64,000 nucleotides of DNA, taken from the NCBI RefSeq assembly GCF_038396635.1, contig NZ_CP121687.1, forward strand, positions 1,798,001 to 1,862,000. Reading direction: 5' to 3'. Position 1 is the stretch's first letter. Each line of letters begins with the position of its first letter. The notes beneath the pieces are model-generated. The model was not told the DNA's origin. It made no database searches and saw only the letters and a list, made by a program, of their open reading frames with translations. This DNA is from Defluviitalea saccharophila. GTDB lineage: Bacteria > Bacillota > Clostridia > Lachnospirales > Defluviitaleaceae. Shown piece after piece: positions 53,735 to 62,940 of the stretch. The position numbers were made by a program, and so were the translations under genes.

Positions 53735-55450
53735 TTATATATTAAATGTTATAATGGATGCTTTTAAATCTTCCGCCATATTCATTAATTTATTCGCTGA
53801 ACAAGAAATTTGTTCCATGGCCGCTGCTTCTTCCTGGGCTGTGGCGCCTAAGGTTTGAATCGTATGGGATGAAACTTGGGTTGCTTCCATGATTTGTTTC
53901 ATATCTAAATAGATTTCTTTATTATAGGCAATAATGTTTTGAATAGCAGTTGATAACCTTTTAATTTCATCCAATACATTTTCATTCTTTGTTTGGATGA
54001 TTTCAAATTTATTACCCACTTCATGGACAGACTTATTGCCGCTTTGAACCATTTCAGTGCCTTTATGAATGGACTTAACCGCTTGTATCGTTTCAGATTG
54101 AATCTCAGAAATAATATTAGTGATTCCTTTTGTTGCTTGTACGGATTCCTCGGATAATTTTTTAATTTCATCGGCTACAACAGCAAAGCCTTTTCCGTTT
54201 TCCCCTGCTCTGGCGGCTTCTATGGCGGCATTTAATGCTAACAAATTGGTCTGCTCAGAGATTCCATTAATTAAATCAACAATGCCTCCGATTTTTTTAG
54301 TTTTATTATTGAGTTCTAAAACTACTTTTTCCGATTCTTCAATCACACCATTAATGGTTGACATTTGATCCATCGCTTCTCTGCTTTGAAGATTGCCATC
54401 ATAAGCAAGCTTTGATGCTTCGTGGGAGGTATGCTTTACTTTTTCTGCATTCTCTCCTGCTTGCTCAATCATAGTAGAAAGTTCATCAATAAGAGAGAAT
54501 ACATTATTGATCTTTTCAGTTTGAAGCATGATACTTTCTGCAATCTGATTAATGGATTCTGCGATTTGTTGAGCGCCTTGACTGTTTTCTTCGGCACTAT
54601 TGCTTAATTCTTTTGAAGTTTTATTGGTTTCAATAATGCTATGACGGATTTTTCCAACAATTTCTTTTAACTTCTCTACCATTTCATTAAAACCAATTCC
54701 TAGCTGTCCCAGTTCATCCTGAGATATAATTTTAACTTTTTGTGTTAAATCGCCCTTTGATACTTTTTTTGAAATTTCTAACATCTTAGAAATGGGTTTT
54801 CTGATAGCGATACTAAGATATATTCCAATCATTACTGCAAAGATAACGCAAATCAAAATAACGATTGGCAAAATCATCTTTTGCTTTTCAAAGATTTGCT
54901 GACTATATAAATAGGCTTCATTGGAATGGGTTCTATTAAATTCTAAAATTACTTCTAAACTTTTATTCACTTCATCAAAAACCTCTTTTGATTCCCGTTC
55001 TAGAACTTTACTTGCTTCTATATTTTTTAAATCCCGGCTTAAGTTAATTAATTCTTCACTAATTTTCATATAGTCTGTCCACTTATTTTTTAACTCTTCT
55101 AATAGGAGTATATCTTCTTCCAGTACTCCTGAATGGGACTGATCTATTTGCAATTTGCTTTCTATAGCCTCCTCCATCTTTTTTGTGATTTCTTTCATAG
55201 AGTTTTCTATAATACTTTTCTTAGATAAGGTATCACTGACTATATGTTTGGATTCTTCTATTCTATACTCTAAGGCATATCCATGGATTGTATGGGCAAT
55301 GTCTACCCCTTCAAGCCATATGGAGTTGATTTCTTCTGATTTTTCGTTGACTTTTTTAAGAGCTCCTAAGCTATAAAATCCTAGTAGTGTTAAAACAGCG
55401 ATTATGATGGCAAAACCTATGGCAATTTTAAATCGAATCGAAACTTTCAT
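53735..55450 (-). CDS. Methyl-accepting chemotaxis protein (4HB sensor, HAMP)
   Basis: 571 residues. Membrane helix 1 about 8–30, an extracellular four-helix-bundle sensor (about 31–190), membrane helix 2 ([20 protein letters not shown], about 196–216), HAMP ([21 protein letters not shown]) and a signalling domain with the tip [30 protein letters not shown]. It transduces an outside signal to CheA/CheW. The ligand is unknown. Single gene with AGGGGG before the ATG. Confidence 0.93.
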   Translation of the reverse strand: MKVSIRFKIAIGFAIIIAVLTLLGFYSLGALKKVNEKSEEINSIWLEGVDIAHTIHGYALEYRIEESKHIVSDTLSKKSIIENSMKEITKKMEEAIESKLQIDQSHSGVLEEDILLLEELKNKWTDYMKISEELINLSRDLKNIEASKVLERESKEVFDEVNKSLEVILEFNRTHSNEAYLYSQQIFEKQKMILPIVILICVIFAVMIGIYLSIAIRKPISKMLEISKKVSKGDLTQKVKIISQDELGQLGIGFNEMVEKLKEIVGKIRHSIIETNKTSKELSNSAEENSQGAQQIAESINQIAESIMLQTEKINNVFSLIDELSTMIEQAGENAEKVKHTSHEASKLAYDGNLQSREAMDQMSTINGVIEESEKVVLELNNKTKKIGGIVDLINGISEQTNLLALNAAIEAARAGENGKGFAVVADEIKKLSEESVQATKGITNIISEIQSETIQAVKSIHKGTEMVQSGNKSVHEVGNKFEIIQTKNENVLDEIKRLSTAIQNIIAYNKEIYLDMKQIMEATQVSSHTIQTLGATAQEEAAAMEQISCSANKLMNMAEDLKASIITFNI

Positions 55451-55580
55451 AGCTTATCCCCCTATATGCATGAAATAGCACTCATTTATTAAAATTGTAG
55501 ATCTTAGGCTCCTTTCAGTAAACATGATGATTCTTAGGTGTTAAGGTGTAATTATGTTAGACATTCTGCCCGGAGGGCTT

Positions 55581-55621
55581 TTTATTGCATAGGAAATCCG
55601 GAGGAATTTCCTATGTAATAG
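55581..55621. repeat. Dispersed hairpin repeat, copy 2
   Basis: TTTATTGCATAGGAAAT, loop ccggagga, then ATTTCCTATGTAATAGA. It matches 41931–41972, with one change kept pairable as G·U and one mismatch at the base. It lies just past the transketolase terminator. Confidence 0.7.
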
Positions 55622-55648
55622 AAAAAAGGAGGCCGTTTTGACCTCCTC
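55622..55648 (-). terminator. Terminator of the transketolase transcript
   Basis: Minus strand: GAGGAGGTC-AAAAC-GGCCTCC followed by TTTTTTC, 2 bp after the stop codon. Confidence 0.85.
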
Positions 55649-55649
55649 T

Positions 55650-56591
55650 CTAATGCTTGTTTTTTATTAGCTTTTTAACATGATTGATAATATCTTGAGC
55701 AGTTAATCCATATTCTTTTAATAAATCTTCTGGTGTGCCTGATTTACCAAAGCAGTCTTGTACTCCTACTCGGCTCATAGGTACTGGATATTTTTCTGAT
55801 AATACTTCTGCTACTGCACTTCCTAATCCGCCTATAATATTGTGTTCTTCTGCTGTAACTATAAATCCTGTTTCTTTAGCTGCTTTAATAATAATCTCTT
55901 CATCAATTGGCTTTATGGTATGAATATTAATTACTCTTACGTTAATGCCTTCTTCTAATAGTTGTTTTCTTGCTTCTAAAGCTTGGGGTACCATTAAACC
56001 ATTGGCAATGATGGTTCCGTCATTGCCTCCTGCTAAGAGCACTCCTTTTCCTAGTTCAAACTTATAGGTTTTCTCATCATTGACCACTGGAACTGGCAGA
56101 CGACCAAAACGCAAGTAGACTGGTCCTTTATGGTCGATAGCTGCTTTTACCGCTTCTTTTGCTTCAACAGCATCTCCCGGGCTTATAATGACCATATTAG
56201 GAATTGTTCTCATTATCCCAATATCTTCTAAGCACTGATGGGTCGCTCCATCTTCTCCTACAGATATTCCTGCATGGGTTGCTCCTATCTTCACATTTAA
56301 ATTAGGATACCCAATAGAATTTCTAATCTGTTCAAATGCTCTTCCTGCTGCAAACATTGCAAAGGAGCTGGCAAATACCACTTTCCCACAAGCTGCTAAA
56401 CCCGCTGCAGTGGATAACATATTGCCTTCTGCAATACCTGCACTAATAAATCTATCCGGGTATTTTTTCTTAAATAAATCTGTTTTGGTTGACTTTGATA
56501 AATCCGCATCTAGTACAATAATATCTTTTCGTTCCCCTAGTTCTTCCAACGCTTCCCCATAGGCTTGCCTTGTAGCTATTTTTTGACTCAT
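55650..56591 (-). CDS. tktB: Transketolase, C-terminal subunit
   Basis: 313 residues: the pyrimidine-binding and C-terminal domains of a split transketolase (ATRQAYGEALEELGE, DADLSKSTKTDLF, RFISAGIAEGNMLSTAAGLA with the catalytic Glu, and GATHAGISVGEDGATHQCLEDI). It transfers two-carbon units among pentose- and hexose-phosphates. Its ATG overlaps the stop of the N-terminal subunit by 4 bp, so the two are made together. Split transketolases are common in Clostridia and archaea. Confidence 0.93.
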   Translation of the reverse strand: MSQKIATRQAYGEALEELGERKDIIVLDADLSKSTKTDLFKKKYPDRFISAGIAEGNMLSTAAGLAACGKVVFASSFAMFAAGRAFEQIRNSIGYPNLNVKIGATHAGISVGEDGATHQCLEDIGIMRTIPNMVIISPGDAVEAKEAVKAAIDHKGPVYLRFGRLPVPVVNDEKTYKFELGKGVLLAGGNDGTIIANGLMVPQALEARKQLLEEGINVRVINIHTIKPIDEEIIIKAAKETGFIVTAEEHNIIGGLGSAVAEVLSEKYPVPMSRVGVQDCFGKSGTPEDLLKEYGLTAQDIINHVKKLIKNKH

Positions 56592-57421
56592 GACAGCACC
56601 TCCAACTGAGCATTCAATTCCTTAATCGCTTGTTCATAAAGTTCCGTTTCCGGTGCTTGACCATGCCATTGGGCTTTATTTTCCATAAAGGACACACCTT
56701 TACCTTTGATTGTTTTTGCAATGATAACCGATGGTTTTCCTTTTACATGATTGGCTTTTTCAATAGTTTCTTCTATTTCTGCTAAATTGTGTCCGTCAAT
56801 AATATCCACATGCCATCCAAAGGCTTTAAATTTTTCATCTATTGGCAAGGGGTTCATTACCTCTGTGATCTCTCCATCGATTTGAAGTCCGTTAAAATCA
56901 ACAAAAGCTATAATGTTATCCAATTTGTGATGTGCTGCAAACATAGCAGCTTCCCAAACCTGTCCTTCTTCTATTTCCCCATCTCCGAGAATAACATAGA
57001 CTTTATATGTTTTATTATCCAGTTTGCCTGCTAAGGCCATTCCATTGGCTGCTGAAAGACCAAGCCCCAAGGAACCTGTTGACATATCCACCCCGGGAAC
57101 CCCTTTCATATCCGGATGTCCTTGAAGGTAGCTATTGGCTTGACGAAAGCCCTTTAAATCTTCTACCGGGAAAAATCCTCTTTCTGCTAAAGCCCCATAT
57201 AAAGCTGGAGAACAATGACCTTTTGATAAAACAAGCCTATCCCTGTCTTCCCAGTTTGGATTTTGAGGATTAATGTTCATTACTTTAAAATATAAAACCG
57301 CTAATATATCTGCAATAGATAGGGAGCCTCCAGGATGCCCTGAATTTGCACTATATATAGCATCAATTGCATGCTTTCGAATTTTTGCTGCTGCCAAAGG
57401 TATATTTATACTGCCATCCAT
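56588..57421 (-). CDS. tktA: Transketolase, N-terminal subunit
   Basis: 277 residues. The ThDP-binding half: AIYSANSGHPGGSLSIADIL, RDRLVLSKGHCSPALYGALA, GLGLSAANGMALAGKL, ILGDGEIEEGQVWEAAMFA and FVDFNGLQIDG (the GDG...N motif that holds Mg-ThDP). It starts 36 bp after the LacI stop, behind AAGGGG. Together with the downstream subunit it forms one active enzyme. Confidence 0.93.
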   Translation of the reverse strand: MDGSINIPLAAAKIRKHAIDAIYSANSGHPGGSLSIADILAVLYFKVMNINPQNPNWEDRDRLVLSKGHCSPALYGALAERGFFPVEDLKGFRQANSYLQGHPDMKGVPGVDMSTGSLGLGLSAANGMALAGKLDNKTYKVYVILGDGEIEEGQVWEAAMFAAHHKLDNIIAFVDFNGLQIDGEITEVMNPLPIDEKFKAFGWHVDIIDGHNLAEIEETIEKANHVKGKPSVIIAKTIKGKGVSFMENKAQWHGQAPETELYEQAIKELNAQLEVLS

Positions 57422-57457
57422 ATACTGACCCCTTCCATCTTTTCATGTAACTTTCTT

Positions 57458-58522
57458 TTATATATCTTCATAGCACAATATGCTGCTTTCCCGTATAATA
57501 AGTCTTGGTTGAAAGATAATCTTTTTGGGACTGCCCTGTTCTTCCTTTCTTAATCTTTTAAAAATAAGTTCCGCCGCTGTTCTTCCTATCTCTGCCTGTG
57601 CTATGGCAACACTGCTCATTTTAGGTTTTAATCTATGGGTTAAATCTATATTGTCCATTCCAATAATAGAGATATCTTTTGGAATGTGTAGGCCCGCCTC
57701 TTCAAAAGCTCTTATAGCTCCAATGGCCATAATGTCATTGGCAGCACAAATTGCTGTAGGTCTTTGTTTAAGGGATAAAAAGTATTTGCCTGCTTCATAG
57801 CCTGTACTTTCAACCCACTTTTCTCCAAAAAAGACCAATTCGTCCTCCAGGGTTAAGCCACCATCTATCAGGGATTGACTATAGCCTCTGTATCTTTCTC
57901 TAAATACAACAATATCTTTATTGCCCCCGATATATCCAATACGGGTATGTCCTTGTTGAATCAAATGCTGAGTGGTCATATATATTCCTTTTTGGGTGTC
58001 CACTCCAATATAATCAAAAGGATCCGTTTGATTTCCTCCAATTTCACTAACACCCATACTGCTTAACACCAGCGGGCAACTGATTTTCTTGATTTCTTGT
58101 AAATGTTTTTTTGTGAAATTTAGATTGACCATAATCATTCCATCAGCTAACTGTTCATGAAGCATTTTTAAAACTTTTATTTCTTGTTCAACTTTTCCCT
58201 CTGTATAATACAGTATTAAGGAATAATTATTATACTGCGACACTTCTTGAATTGCCTTAATCATATCGATATAGAACGGGTTATCCATATCAGGGATGGC
58301 TAAAAGAATTAAACCGGTTCTTTTTGTTTTTAGAGTTCTTGCAGCACGATTGGGAATATATTCAAGCTTTTTTGCAGCTTCTTCGATTCTTAGTCTTGTT
58401 TCTTCCTTGACGTACCCAATATTATTTAATGCCCTCGATACCGTCCCAGGGGATGTATTTGCTAATTTTGCAATATCATAGATTGTAACATCTTTTTTAT
58501 CAGTATTCTTTTTTTCTGCCAT
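57458..58522 (-). CDS. LacI-family transcriptional regulator
   Basis: 354 residues. N-terminal HTH (TIYDIAKLANTSPGTVSRALNNIGYVK, about 13–40) with the hinge EYIPNRAARTLKTKRTG, and a periplasmic-binding-like effector domain (LILLAIPDMDNPFY, GYIGGNKDIVVFRERYRGY, AICAANDIMAIGAIRAFEE, ISIIGMDNIDL). It most likely represses this sugar-phosphate cluster in the absence of its sugar. An AATCGATT palindrome lies just upstream of its start (58545–58552). Confidence 0.9.
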   Translation of the reverse strand: MAEKKNTDKKDVTIYDIAKLANTSPGTVSRALNNIGYVKEETRLRIEEAAKKLEYIPNRAARTLKTKRTGLILLAIPDMDNPFYIDMIKAIQEVSQYNNYSLILYYTEGKVEQEIKVLKMLHEQLADGMIMVNLNFTKKHLQEIKKISCPLVLSSMGVSEIGGNQTDPFDYIGVDTQKGIYMTTQHLIQQGHTRIGYIGGNKDIVVFRERYRGYSQSLIDGGLTLEDELVFFGEKWVESTGYEAGKYFLSLKQRPTAICAANDIMAIGAIRAFEEAGLHIPKDISIIGMDNIDLTHRLKPKMSSVAIAQAEIGRTAAELIFKRLRKEEQGSPKKIIFQPRLIIRESSILCYEDI

Positions 58523-58544
58523 AATTTTCTCTCCATTTATATAA

Positions 58545-58552
58545 AATCGATT
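58545..58552. promoter_or_regulatory. Candidate LacI-family operator
   Basis: TAAAATCGATTGCATA contains the CG-centred palindrome AATCGATT, the form LacI-family repressors prefer. A related TAAAATCGGTTTCATA is at about 62763–62778, before rpiB. Two like sites in one cluster support, but do not prove, operator function. Confidence 0.35.
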
Positions 58553-58620
58553 GCATACTGATATAAGTGTACACTGGATAGCTTACAAAAACAAGAACTC
58601 TTTTTGTTTTATAGTATCTT

Positions 58621-59853
58621 TTATGCCATAGAATCTGGTTTGGCAACTATTTTCTTTTTTAATTTTGCATATCTGGGCAAGCCATTTTCTGTAGGGATCA
58701 ATACCTCTCCCAAAATAAGCGGAGAAAGATACTCGATACACTCTTTTGTTACATAATTGCCTTCTTTATTAATCCAATGGCTGGGTATCTTTTTTTCAAA
58801 ATTTGCAACCTGATTGATATCAACAAGCTCTGTTTCACACACATATGGTGTATTGCTAACTCTTTTTAGTCCTACCATATATCCGGATTTTCCTTGCATT
58901 CCGTATAATACAGCCTGCTGTCCTACCATGTATGCTTCGTCTATATCTGTTTTTGACCCATAGTGCATGGCACATCTTTGGAGGATATTTAATTCAATTT
59001 TCTTTACTCTTTTTTCGATGTTTTCTTTTACATATCTTTCTAAAACAGAACCAACGCCCCCTAATTGGGCATGTCCAAAATTATCATGTCCTCCGACAGA
59101 TTCCAGGGTTGAAATGTATCTTCCATCCTTATCTTTGATTCCTTCTGAAACAACAATCATAACTTTGCCTTTTTCTTCATATACTTTTCTTACATCTTGC
59201 TCAAAGCGTTCAAAGTCAAATGCAGCTTCTGGAAGGTATATTAAATCTGTAGCTTTTGTTAAAGCGGAAGCTGCAGCCAGCCAACCTGCATTTCTTCCCA
59301 TAACTTCAACAATAGTGATAATATTAGATTTATATACATCTGCGTCATGAGACATCTCTAGAATACTGGTTGCAATATATTTAGCGGCACTTCCAAACCC
59401 TGGACAGTGGTCTGTTCCTACCAAATCGTTATCAATGGTTTTGGGTACACCAATCACTCGAATGTCATAATTTATTTTTTGGGCGTATTCATGAATCTTT
59501 TTTACAGTATCCATGCTGTCATTTCCGCCAATATAAAAGAAATATCTGATGTTGTACTTATTAAATACCTCAAATATCCTTTCATAATCAGAAGAATCAT
59601 CCTGTTTTAGACGATAGCGGCAAGAACCAAGGGCAGAAGAAGGGGTTGTTTTGAGTAATTTTAGCTCCTCTACGTCTTCTTCATCAAAGTCAAAAAGCTC
59701 TTCATTTAAGATACCTTCGATACCATTTCTTGCACCAAATACTTTTTCGATAGGCTTTTGGTTTAAAGCCTCAAAGATTGCCCCACAGGCACTGGAATTA
59801 ATGGCTGTAGTAGGGCCTCCTGATTGTGCAATGATACAATTTCCAGAAATCAT
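58621..59853 (-). CDS. pfp: Pyrophosphate-dependent 6-phosphofructokinase
   Basis: 410 residues. GGNDSMDT at 109–116 has Asp where ATP enzymes have Gly, and PKTIDND at 137–143 has Lys where ATP enzymes have Gly; both are hallmarks of PPi use. MGRNAGW and the GGVGSVLERYV segment match the long clade of PFP. It interconverts fructose 6-phosphate and fructose 1,6-bisphosphate reversibly, and in some organisms acts on sedoheptulose 7-phosphate, which would suit the transketolase next to it. It starts 4 bp after the TIM stop... its ATG at 59853 is preceded by AAGGAG. Confidence 0.9.
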   Translation of the reverse strand: MISGNCIIAQSGGPTTAINSSACGAIFEALNQKPIEKVFGARNGIEGILNEELFDFDEEDVEELKLLKTTPSSALGSCRYRLKQDDSSDYERIFEVFNKYNIRYFFYIGGNDSMDTVKKIHEYAQKINYDIRVIGVPKTIDNDLVGTDHCPGFGSAAKYIATSILEMSHDADVYKSNIITIVEVMGRNAGWLAAASALTKATDLIYLPEAAFDFERFEQDVRKVYEEKGKVMIVVSEGIKDKDGRYISTLESVGGHDNFGHAQLGGVGSVLERYVKENIEKRVKKIELNILQRCAMHYGSKTDIDEAYMVGQQAVLYGMQGKSGYMVGLKRVSNTPYVCETELVDINQVANFEKKIPSHWINKEGNYVTKECIEYLSPLILGEVLIPTENGLPRYAKLKKKIVAKPDSMA

Positions 59854-59857
59854 ATGT

Positions 59858-60643
59858 TCACTCCTTATTTTCTTTTGATCTGCTCTCTAAGATAAGATCC
59901 ATGATTTTTCTAAAGGATTTTGCATCCCATGCAGAACGGCCGATAAAAAGCCCATCAATATGAGGCTGATGATAAAGCGGCACGGCATTATCATGATTAA
60001 CGCTTCCTCCATAGAGAATAGGAATTCCTTTCACAATTTCATCATTATACATCTCTCTTAGGACATTGTAAATAAGTGTGTGAACTCTTCCTGCATAATC
60101 TGGGGAGGCAGGAATTCCATTTTCACCTATGGCCCATACTGGCTCATAAGCTATCCAAACTTTTTTTGCGTCTTCTTCTGAAACATTATGAAGGGCTATC
60201 TTTATTTGTCTTGCTATGACTTCACTGGTTACGCCATATTCTTTTTCTTCTATTTTTTCGCCAACACAAATTAATGGTATAAATCCGTATTTAAGAGCAC
60301 TCAGAACCTTTTTATTAACCGTATAATCTGTTTCATTATAGTATTGTCTTCGCTCGGAATGTCCGATTTCTATGATATCGATCCCTATTTCTTTTAACAT
60401 CTTTGGAGAAATTTCTCCTGTGAAGGCCCCTTCTTCCTCCCAGTGCATATTCTGAGCCCCTAATAGTATTTCACTGTTCTTTACCAACTTCTTTACTGCT
60501 TTTAAATCGGTATACGGGGGAATAATAAAAATCTGAAACTCCTTAAGCTCTTTTGTTAATTCTATTAAGGAAGAAGTATAGGAAAGGGCTTCTTCTTCTG
60601 TTTTATGCATCTTCCAATTTGTACCCAATAATAATTTCTTCAT
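59858..60643 (-). CDS. Triose-phosphate isomerase paralogue
   Basis: 261 residues from the ATG at 60643 (GGAGGTGG just upstream; the longer frame lacks a site). Catalytic residues are all there: Asn/Lys in GTNWKMHKT, His in IEIGHSERRQ and Glu in AYEPVWAIGENG, and the phosphate loop LYGGSVNHDNA. The flanking sequence (HWEEEGAFTGEISPKML) is less standard than in a housekeeping TpiA, and it sits in a sugar operon and not with gap/pgk. TIM paralogues in such operons can isomerise tetrulose phosphates (for example in erythritol pathways); that is a possibility only. Confidence 0.85.
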   Translation of the reverse strand: MKKLLLGTNWKMHKTEEEALSYTSSLIELTKELKEFQIFIIPPYTDLKAVKKLVKNSEILLGAQNMHWEEEGAFTGEISPKMLKEIGIDIIEIGHSERRQYYNETDYTVNKKVLSALKYGFIPLICVGEKIEEKEYGVTSEVIARQIKIALHNVSEEDAKKVWIAYEPVWAIGENGIPASPDYAGRVHTLIYNVLREMYNDEIVKGIPILYGGSVNHDNAVPLYHQPHIDGLFIGRSAWDAKSFRKIMDLILESRSKENKE

Positions 60644-60791
60644 GGTATCCACCTCCTGCAACGCATCACTTAGATTTATAACTGTAAACTTTAATATTGT
60701 CTTTGTATAAAACATAAAAGATGTTTCTCAATTAAAAACTTTGTTGCCTTTTATATCTTTATCTTATTCCATATGTTTCTTTAGTTCTGCA

Positions 60792-62207
60792 TCAAGCATC
60801 TTTATGTCTATATACACTCCAGCCTAAATATTTGCCAAAAGCTTCTTCCAGAATTTTTGCTGTATGCGTACGGTTCATTGCTACGTGATGTTCAAAGCCA
60901 TTCATACAAATGTAGTTCATAAGCCCTTGTAAATCCTCAACTTCGCATATTGCAACGCCACCAGCAGTGGCTGCAGGATCATCTGTAAATTTTCCTTCTC
61001 CTATATAAGCACGAATTCTTCCATTTTGATCATCGGTAGAAACTTTTGCATAAGTCATAGGCCCAGAGGCAATTTTTGCTTTACATGCTCCAAAACATTT
61101 ATCTTCTCCAAGGGATTTCCCTAAAACATCAAGGTTAGAAATTTCAAATTCATTTGAAATAAAGCTTTTAGGATAATTGGAGCAATGAATACCTATACAC
61201 TTATTTCTATCATTTTCATAGTTATTATTCCAATCTAAACAGCCAGAAGGATTACCCGATGCAAGATATAAGGCATACATTGCTACTGCTGAAGTAACAT
61301 CCGTTTCGCACGCAAAAGGGATTCCTTTTTCACCCAACATACTCATAGGTAAACAAGCGGCACATCCATAGTTTTCTTCAAGGGATGACCAGCACTGCAT
61401 AGTTCCAGCAGCACAGTTATTTTTCTTCATGGCATCCTCAACTGCTAAGGTTAATTTTGCAGATTTTATAATGTTTTCAGAAGGAATATCCTCTGGAATA
61501 TTTCCATAGGCTTTAATTTCTTTCACTTTATTTTCTACTGCTTTATTGACTTCCATTGCTTTTGCAGCGGCCATGATTTCTGATAAGTCAATTGGGACAA
61601 TCTGAATACCTGATTTTTGCAATAACTTTTCAGAATATCTAACCGTTTGGAAAGGCGCAGGTCTTACACCTATCTGAGCAATTCTAACGTTTTTAAGTCC
61701 TGATACAACACGGCATACTCCATCAAAGTATTCAATATCATCAGCGAATTCTTTGCTATCTATTCCGCAGGTATGAAGTGTTGTGTTTGAAAATTTAATA
61801 CCATACTCGTATAAATTATTACATACGGACAATTTCCCACAAAATGCATCTCTTCGATGATCCAGATCCATTTTATTTAAATCGTCGTCAAAGGCATGTA
61901 TTAAAACAGGTACATTTAAGTTTGCCCTATCTAATGCTGTAACTACGGCAACTTCATCCCCAAAGTTTGGCAGACTCACAATAATACCATCTATTTCTTT
62001 TCTATGGTTTACAAATAAATCCGCACATTTTTCTGCATCTTCTATAGTTTCTATTGCACCGTAAGGTGTATCTTCCTCCGTTAAAGAAATACATTTATAT
62101 CCCATTTCTTTGAGTTTCCCTAAAAGCTCTTTTCTTCCTTCTCTTGCAAGCAGCGGATTAAAAAATCCTCTGGTTGTAACAATAACTCCAAATGTTGATT
62201 TTTTCAT
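60792..62207 (-). CDS. L-fucose/L-arabinose-isomerase-family protein
   Basis: 471 residues from the ATG at 62207 (AAGGAGGA upstream; a TTG one codon earlier is possible). It shows the layout of the FucI-like family: GVIVTTRGFFNPLLAREG, IDGIIVSLPNFGDEVAV, RIAQIGVRPAPFQTVRYSE, CETDVTSAVAMYALYLASG and a C-terminal GFEHHVAMNRTH with His ligands. Members interconvert aldoses and ketoses or act on related sugar acids with a divalent metal. Together with RpiB, TIM and the FGGY kinase it would form an isomerase-kinase route; the substrate is not evident. Confidence 0.85.
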   Translation of the reverse strand: MKKSTFGVIVTTRGFFNPLLAREGRKELLGKLKEMGYKCISLTEEDTPYGAIETIEDAEKCADLFVNHRKEIDGIIVSLPNFGDEVAVVTALDRANLNVPVLIHAFDDDLNKMDLDHRRDAFCGKLSVCNNLYEYGIKFSNTTLHTCGIDSKEFADDIEYFDGVCRVVSGLKNVRIAQIGVRPAPFQTVRYSEKLLQKSGIQIVPIDLSEIMAAAKAMEVNKAVENKVKEIKAYGNIPEDIPSENIIKSAKLTLAVEDAMKKNNCAAGTMQCWSSLEENYGCAACLPMSMLGEKGIPFACETDVTSAVAMYALYLASGNPSGCLDWNNNYENDRNKCIGIHCSNYPKSFISNEFEISNLDVLGKSLGEDKCFGACKAKIASGPMTYAKVSTDDQNGRIRAYIGEGKFTDDPAATAGGVAICEVEDLQGLMNYICMNGFEHHVAMNRTHTAKILEEAFGKYLGWSVYRHKDA

Positions 62208-62224
62208 CAATGACTCCTCCTTCC

Positions 62225-62692
62225 TTAACTAATTAATTTAAAGTTTTCTTTTTCAATATCTTTTATTTTTTCTACTTTTGGGGTGGAGTTTCCCGGAACA
62301 AATTCTAAGTCAAGCCAGGTTTCAACCAATTTTAGTGCTAATTGAGGTGCCAATACTCTTGCACCCATGGTCAAAACATTGGTGTCGTTACTTAATCTGG
62401 CGCGTTCTGCTGAAAAAATATCATGGCAAACAGCTGCATAAATTCCTGGATATTTATTGGCTGCAATAGCCATACCAATCCCTGTTCCACACACTAAAAT
62501 GCCTTCTTTTTTGTAGTCACTTTCAATGATTTTATGAGCTACTTTTCCTGCAACAGCTGGATACATTTCTTCATCAGCAGTACTGTTTACCCCTACATCT
62601 TCATAAGGTATTTCTTTTTTTATAAGTAATGCAATAATTTGATTTTTTAATTCAACTGCCGCATTGTCACATCCAATTACAATCGGTTTCAT
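62225..62692 (-). CDS. rpiB: RpiB/LacAB-family sugar-phosphate isomerase
   Basis: 155 residues from the ATG at 62692 (AAAGGGGA upstream). Family features: IVIGCDNAAVELKNQI, GVNSTADEEMYPAVAGKVA, VCGTGIGMAIAANKYPGI with the catalytic Cys, and LSNDTNVLTMGARVLAPQLA. RpiB isomerises ribose 5-phosphate and ribulose 5-phosphate; relatives act on allose, galactose or tetrose phosphates. It lies directly after a truncated BMC shell gene and 17 bp before the FucI-like gene. Confidence 0.9.
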   Translation of the reverse strand: MKPIVIGCDNAAVELKNQIIALLIKKEIPYEDVGVNSTADEEMYPAVAGKVAHKIIESDYKKEGILVCGTGIGMAIAANKYPGIYAAVCHDIFSAERARLSNDTNVLTMGARVLAPQLALKLVETWLDLEFVPGNSTPKVEKIKDIEKENFKLIS

Positions 62693-62789
62693 AAATAATT
62701 CCCCTTTCTTTTCTTTAATTATTGAGTTTACGTATAACAAAGAATGTATTGTATGTTTATTTGTAAAATCGGTTTCATATATAACAGCA

Positions 62790-62915
62790 CTATATAAACG
62801 CCTTGAGATAATCGATGATTCCAATATCATCTGCTGTTTTTGTCATTACATCTGAGGCTTCAATACACCTTTCTAACCCTTTGGTTTCAATCAATCCCAA
62901 AGCTTCTGCTTTCAT
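62790..62915 (-). pseudogene. Truncated bacterial microcompartment (BMC) shell protein gene
   Basis: 41 codons with GGAGG before the ATG at 62915. The start, KAEALGLIETKGLERCIEA, then SDVMTKTAD, is the first strand and helix of a BMC-domain shell protein (normally ~90 residues), which after this should continue with the VGYE.(K)..GG.V segment. Instead the frame turns into an unrelated short tail and stops. The remaining two thirds of the domain are absent, so it is a remnant. It is too short for most gene finders. It lies between the FGGY kinase and rpiB. Confidence 0.75.
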
Positions 62916-62940
62916 ATCTTTTCCTCCTCAATAACTTCGA

